Source: an uncultured Roseibium sp. (GTDB lineage: Bacteria > Pseudomonadota > Alphaproteobacteria > Rhizobiales > Stappiaceae). From it: DNA of 64,000 nt. Below the pieces are notes generated by a model. It was not told the origin of the DNA. It did not search any database and worked only from the letters and a program-made list of their open reading frames with translations. Made by a program: the position numbers and the translations under genes. This document shows positions 60,813 to 64,000 of the stretch, piece after piece. The stretch is from positions 3,968,001 to 4,032,000 of the forward strand of contig NZ_OY780958.1 of assembly GCF_963675985.1 (NCBI RefSeq), read 5' to 3'. Position 1 is the first letter of the stretch. Each line of letters starts with the position of its first letter.

Positions 60813-63133
60813 TCCGGGTCTTTCACAACGCGGTCCGGCGAACCTGACGCCAGGGTGTGGTGCAACACCTGCGCCCGTGCCGCTTCGAGCGCGGAGGCGT
60901 CCGGCGCCTCGGTTTCGTATGCATCTTCGAGTGCGCGCAGCGCCTCCGCCAACTCAGTCAGGCCGAATATCTTGGCGCCGTTCGCCAGCTTGTGCGCCCG
61001 GCTTGAGATCGTCGGGTTTCTTGCGGCCGAAGTCTCCAGAGAGAGCATCGCCCTCAACTCCGACCAGTTTTCGGCAAAGGCTTCGGCCATGCGCCGTTGC
61101 GCGGAGAGGGACAGACCGTCGAGCAGGTCCGTGTCCTCTGGCAGCCGTGTGGAGATCTGGATCGCATGCGCTAGAGCGGCCGCGTCGAGCGGTTTTTCGA
61201 GGACGGCAGTAAACATCTCTGCCTCCTCGGGTCGGTCTCGGACCACGCCGACATTGGCGCTCAACAAAAGCACCGGTTTTCCCCGCAACGCAGGGTCTGT
61301 TCGGAGGGACCGCGCGAAATCGCTCCCTGTGCCGTCCGACAGACGATAGTCGACGATGAAGTAGTCGTAGGCGTCGGGCTGGGCCGCACAGAGCGCTCTT
61401 GCCTGTGCGAGATCGCCTGCATGATCGACCGAGAGCCCGAGGCGCTCGAGCATGGCGCCGGTCACGAGCCCGCTGATGGGGTCGTCATCCACAACAAGAC
61501 AACTGGCCTCGTACTGCCGGCCATGGTCGCGTGGCATGGAAGGCTGCGGAGCGGCTTCGGCAGGAACCAGCGGCAGCCGGACCTCGACCGACGCGCCGGC
61601 TGTTGTATCGAGTGCCGTGATCTGTCCGCCAAGTGCGTGGGTCATTCGCAGGGCAATGGCGAGCCCGAGCCCCGAACCTTCGCGCCCGGTGGCCCGCGGC
61701 CGGAGTTCGGCCACGCCCTGCGCCAGCATCTCACGGACTTCCGCGGGCAGGCCGGGCCCGTGGTCATCAATTCGGAAGCATAACGCATCGGCATCGGTAC
61801 GCAGGCGAACCGTCACGCCCCGGCCGTCGTCATGTCTGAGTGCGTTCCGGACCAGGTTTCCGATAACCTGTTGGGTCATCGACCAGTCAAGCAGGATCTC
61901 CCCCGCGACCTCCTCGGGCACCATGTCGAGCCGAAGCGGGACGCCCTGCTGCCGGGCGAGGATTTCCTGCATACGGACGAAATTCGAGAGCGCGTCTCCG
62001 ATGGCGATAGGCTCTGGCCTCGGTTGCGGCGACTGATGCTCGAAACGCGAGAAGCTGAGCACGTTTTCAAGTATCGCATTGAGGCCGCGGGCCGAGACCC
62101 CTATGAGCTCGACAAGCCGTTCCGCCTCTGCCGGATCGGCCCCCTCCAGAAGATCGGCGGCTCCGAGCACGCAGTGAAGCGGGCCACGGATCTCGTGGCT
62201 CATCGCGGCGAGAAAGAGCGACATGGTATTTTCGGCATCGCGTGCGCGTTCGACCGCGCGAAGGTGCTCGGTCACGTCGTGCAGCAGGATGATCTGCCAG
62301 CGGTCCAGCTTGTATACGGTATCCTCGACGCCACGGACACGGATGTCGAAACAGCGGCTGCCGTCTTCGGTCCGCAGCCAGACCGCACTCCGACGTTCGC
62401 TGGGGATGTCGAAAATCTCGTCGATCACCGCCTGGAGTTCGCGGCGATGCGGCTGGAGCGCGAGGCGGTAGGTGAGGCCACCGGCCTCGGACAGGCCAAG
62501 AAACGTCTGCAGCGCCGCCTGATTGGCGTTCAAGAGCTGACCGTCTTCGCCGGCAATGAAGACCGGGCCGCGCAGGCTCTCGATGACCCCGAAATACTGA
62601 TCGCGCTCGCGGGTAAGGCGGCGAACACTGTCGCCAAGCGCGGCATCACTCGCTCCGGTCATCGCCCAGGGGGCGAGCATGGCCTGGTCCGCCTCGTCGA
62701 AGAAGTCTTCGAGCCGGTCTGCGAGGGAAGGCTGCTTCGCTGAGCCGTCGCCGGACGATCCGTCTTCGGCGCGCAGCAATGGTCCGAGATGATCGAGGTA
62801 GACACGGCGGTAGAGCCTGAACAGCCCATGATTCAGCTCGAGCGGGACGCCGGAATCGTGATGCCGCCACGCGATTTCCCGCAACGCGTCGAACCGCTTG
62901 TCGCTTCGGTAGTTGTGCCGCCCGTCGAGGTGGCCATGGCGCAGCGGGTCGGACAAATACGCCGCGATGCAATCGTTGAGGCGCTCTGTCGCTTCGGTCC
63001 ATGCTGCCCGCATGGAGCTTGTCTGGTCGGTGAAACCTGTCTCCAACGCGAGACGCACCGTTTCCTCCACCAGCGTATCGCTCTCGCGGCGCAGTATTTG
63101 GGACAAGCGGTCAGTGGACAAGGGCATCGTCAT
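60809..63133 (-). CDS. Hybrid sensor histidine kinase (PAS, HisKA, HATPase, receiver, HPt)
   Basis: About 774 residues and no membrane segment, so probably cytoplasmic. An N-terminal helical region of about 180 residues is followed by a PAS-like domain (VIESLRGPVFIAGEDGQLLNAN), H-box AAMSHEIRGPLHCVLGAADL, HATPase motifs (QQVIGNLVRNALRHDD, DDHGPGLP, GSGLGLAIALRM), a receiver (CLVVDDDPISGL, DYFIVDYRLSDGTG, LLLSANVG) and a C-terminal HPt (SSRAHKLANGAKIFGL). The start is uncertain between 63187, 63133 and 63127. It is co-translated with the regulator. Confidence 0.92.
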   Translation of the reverse strand: MTMPLSTDRLSQILRRESDTLVEETVRLALETGFTDQTSSMRAAWTEATERLNDCIAAYLSDPLRHGHLDGRHNYRSDKRFDALREIAWRHHDSGVPLELNHGLFRLYRRVYLDHLGPLLRAEDGSSGDGSAKQPSLADRLEDFFDEADQAMLAPWAMTGASDAALGDSVRRLTRERDQYFGVIESLRGPVFIAGEDGQLLNANQAALQTFLGLSEAGGLTYRLALQPHRRELQAVIDEIFDIPSERRSAVWLRTEDGSRCFDIRVRGVEDTVYKLDRWQIILLHDVTEHLRAVERARDAENTMSLFLAAMSHEIRGPLHCVLGAADLLEGADPAEAERLVELIGVSARGLNAILENVLSFSRFEHQSPQPRPEPIAIGDALSNFVRMQEILARQQGVPLRLDMVPEEVAGEILLDWSMTQQVIGNLVRNALRHDDGRGVTVRLRTDADALCFRIDDHGPGLPAEVREMLAQGVAELRPRATGREGSGLGLAIALRMTHALGGQITALDTTAGASVEVRLPLVPAEAAPQPSMPRDHGRQYEASCLVVDDDPISGLVTGAMLERLGLSVDHAGDLAQARALCAAQPDAYDYFIVDYRLSDGTGSDFARSLRTDPALRGKPVLLLSANVGVVRDRPEEAEMFTAVLEKPLDAAALAHAIQISTRLPEDTDLLDGLSLSAQRRMAEAFAENWSELRAMLSLETSAARNPTISSRAHKLANGAKIFGLTELAEALRALEDAYETEAPDASALEAARAQVLHHTLASGSPDRVVKDPE

Positions 63134-63321
63134 CTCGCTGGCGTTGGGGATGCTCGCGCTTTCATCAGTATATCGAATCGCGGGCAAAGCGCATGCCGCA
63201 ATCGTGGTGTGTTTACATGACGTTTACATCTGTTCACAGGCTGTCAGCCTCTTATGGAGCTGTTGGTGCTACGCCATACATGACCGATCACTCCCAGTCG
63301 GCCGGACCGGAGGCACAGACC

Positions 63322-64000
63322 ATGACTTTGAACCCTAGATCGCTAGTGAGAATCGGGGGCGGCCTCGTCCTTTTGGGCGGCCTCGGATTTCTCGTGTTGA
63401 CGTCTCCCTGGACCTGGTCAGCCGTCCATCCCGCCCGCGATCTTCCCGGGCTTGAGGGCGCCGACCTCGCAAACGGACGCTTCGTCTTCCTTGCGTCGGA
63501 TTGTGCCACCTGCCACGCCACGCCCGGACAGGACGACGAAACGGTCCTTGGCGGCGGGCGCGTGCTCGATACGCAGTTCGGCGTGTTCCACATGCCGAAT
63601 ATTTCGCCGGACAAGGAACAGGGAATTGGCGACTGGACGCTGGCGGAGTTCGACCGTGCGCTGCGTCAGGGTGTCGGGCCGGACGGTCTGTTGCCGGATG
63701 GGCAGAACCTCTATCCCGCGTTCCCCTACACTTCCTACCAGCGGCTGACCGGCGAAGACGTCCGCGACCTCTATGCCTACATGATGACATTGTCGCCCGA
63801 AGCCGACAAGGTGCCCGAGCACGAGCTGAAGTTCCCTTTCAATATCCGCCGAGGCGTCGGCGTCTGGCGTCTTGCCTTTCTCGACGGAAAGCCGTTCGAG
63901 CCCGGTCCGGTCCCCGGAGGGGTGGACGAGTCGGCCTACCATAAGGGGGCCTATCTGGTCGAAGGCGCGGGCCACTGTGCCGAATGCCATTCGCCGCGCG
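63322..64000 (+). CDS. Membrane-anchored c-type cytochrome (partial)
   Basis: The frame opens at ATG 63322 (GGAGGC 12 bases upstream) and runs off the window after 226 codons. An N-terminal hydrophobic anchor (residues 10-27) is followed by a first heme site CATCH near residue 62 with the expected Met-ligand region (GVFHMPNISPD), and the start of a second domain with CAECH near residue 222. This looks like the diheme or triheme cytochrome subunit of membrane-bound alcohol, aldehyde or gluconate dehydrogenases. It is divergent from the hybrid kinase gene. Confidence 0.85.
   Translation, partial: MTLNPRSLVRIGGGLVLLGGLGFLVLTSPWTWSAVHPARDLPGLEGADLANGRFVFLASDCATCHATPGQDDETVLGGGRVLDTQFGVFHMPNISPDKEQGIGDWTLAEFDRALRQGVGPDGLLPDGQNLYPAFPYTSYQRLTGEDVRDLYAYMMTLSPEADKVPEHELKFPFNIRRGVGVWRLAFLDGKPFEPGPVPGGVDESAYHKGAYLVEGAGHCAECHSPR

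Overview
The window looks like chromosomal DNA of a GC-rich alphaproteobacterium of the Hyphomicrobiales, probably Stappiaceae-like (Roseibium/Labrenzia/Stappia type). The support is the order lptC-lptA-lptB-rpoN-hpf-ptsN, the order rplU-rpmA-obgE-proB-proA-nadD-rsfS-rlmH-envC-ctpA-deacetylase-rppH, a ribosomal protein L21 with a helix-hairpin-helix tail, and a FdhA/NuoEF-type formate dehydrogenase. The genus is an inference.

Layout. 65-3432: a tightly coupled leftward operon of acyl carrier protein, acyl-CoA dehydrogenase-like protein, amino acid:[carrier protein] ligase and a DUF1839 protein. 3740-7060: a second leftward operon of MDR dehydrogenase, a divergent 6-pyruvoyl-tetrahydropterin-synthase-like protein, a glycosyltransferase and a methyltransferase. 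Together these are the best candidate for an incompletely described biosynthetic system. 7125-8972: an OpgH-like glucosyltransferase. 9064-14988: PTS-Ntr, hibernation factor, sigma-54, LPS export and RNase D. 15147-15616: CueR with an autoregulatory-looking promoter and a coupled 27-residue membrane peptide. 15781-19430: PepSY protein, DUF347-type membrane protein and a two-component system. 19500-22494: a small periplasmic protein, an isolated PhnM, a Tat-exported transthyretin-like protein and a ferric-reductase-like membrane protein. 22978-24669: a chemoreceptor.

24831-30397 is a restriction-modification block: type III mod and res plus an Mrr-like nuclease. The C-terminal part of mod is out of frame, and part of mod is much richer in A+T than its flanks. 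tRNA-Leu(CAG) lies beside it. 31067-37371 holds an NDUFA9-like protein, a dense cluster of palindromic repeats, a DUF1127 protein, a frameshifted YafY/WYL regulator, uppP, a GST and queG. 37372-39567 encodes a 731-residue exported protein of unknown function. 39620-45550 is a formate dehydrogenase operon (LysR, fused NuoE-NuoF beta subunit, a GNAT, FdhA).

45595-59214 is mostly housekeeping: an SDR, RppH, cell-envelope enzymes, ribosome maturation, NAD and proline synthesis, ObgE, three translationally coupled GNATs, L27 and L21. tRNA-Ser(CGA) follows. The right end carries a hybrid-kinase/response-regulator pair and the start of a cytochrome c gene that runs off the window. I saw no CRISPR array, prophage, integrase, complete insertion sequence or replication origin.
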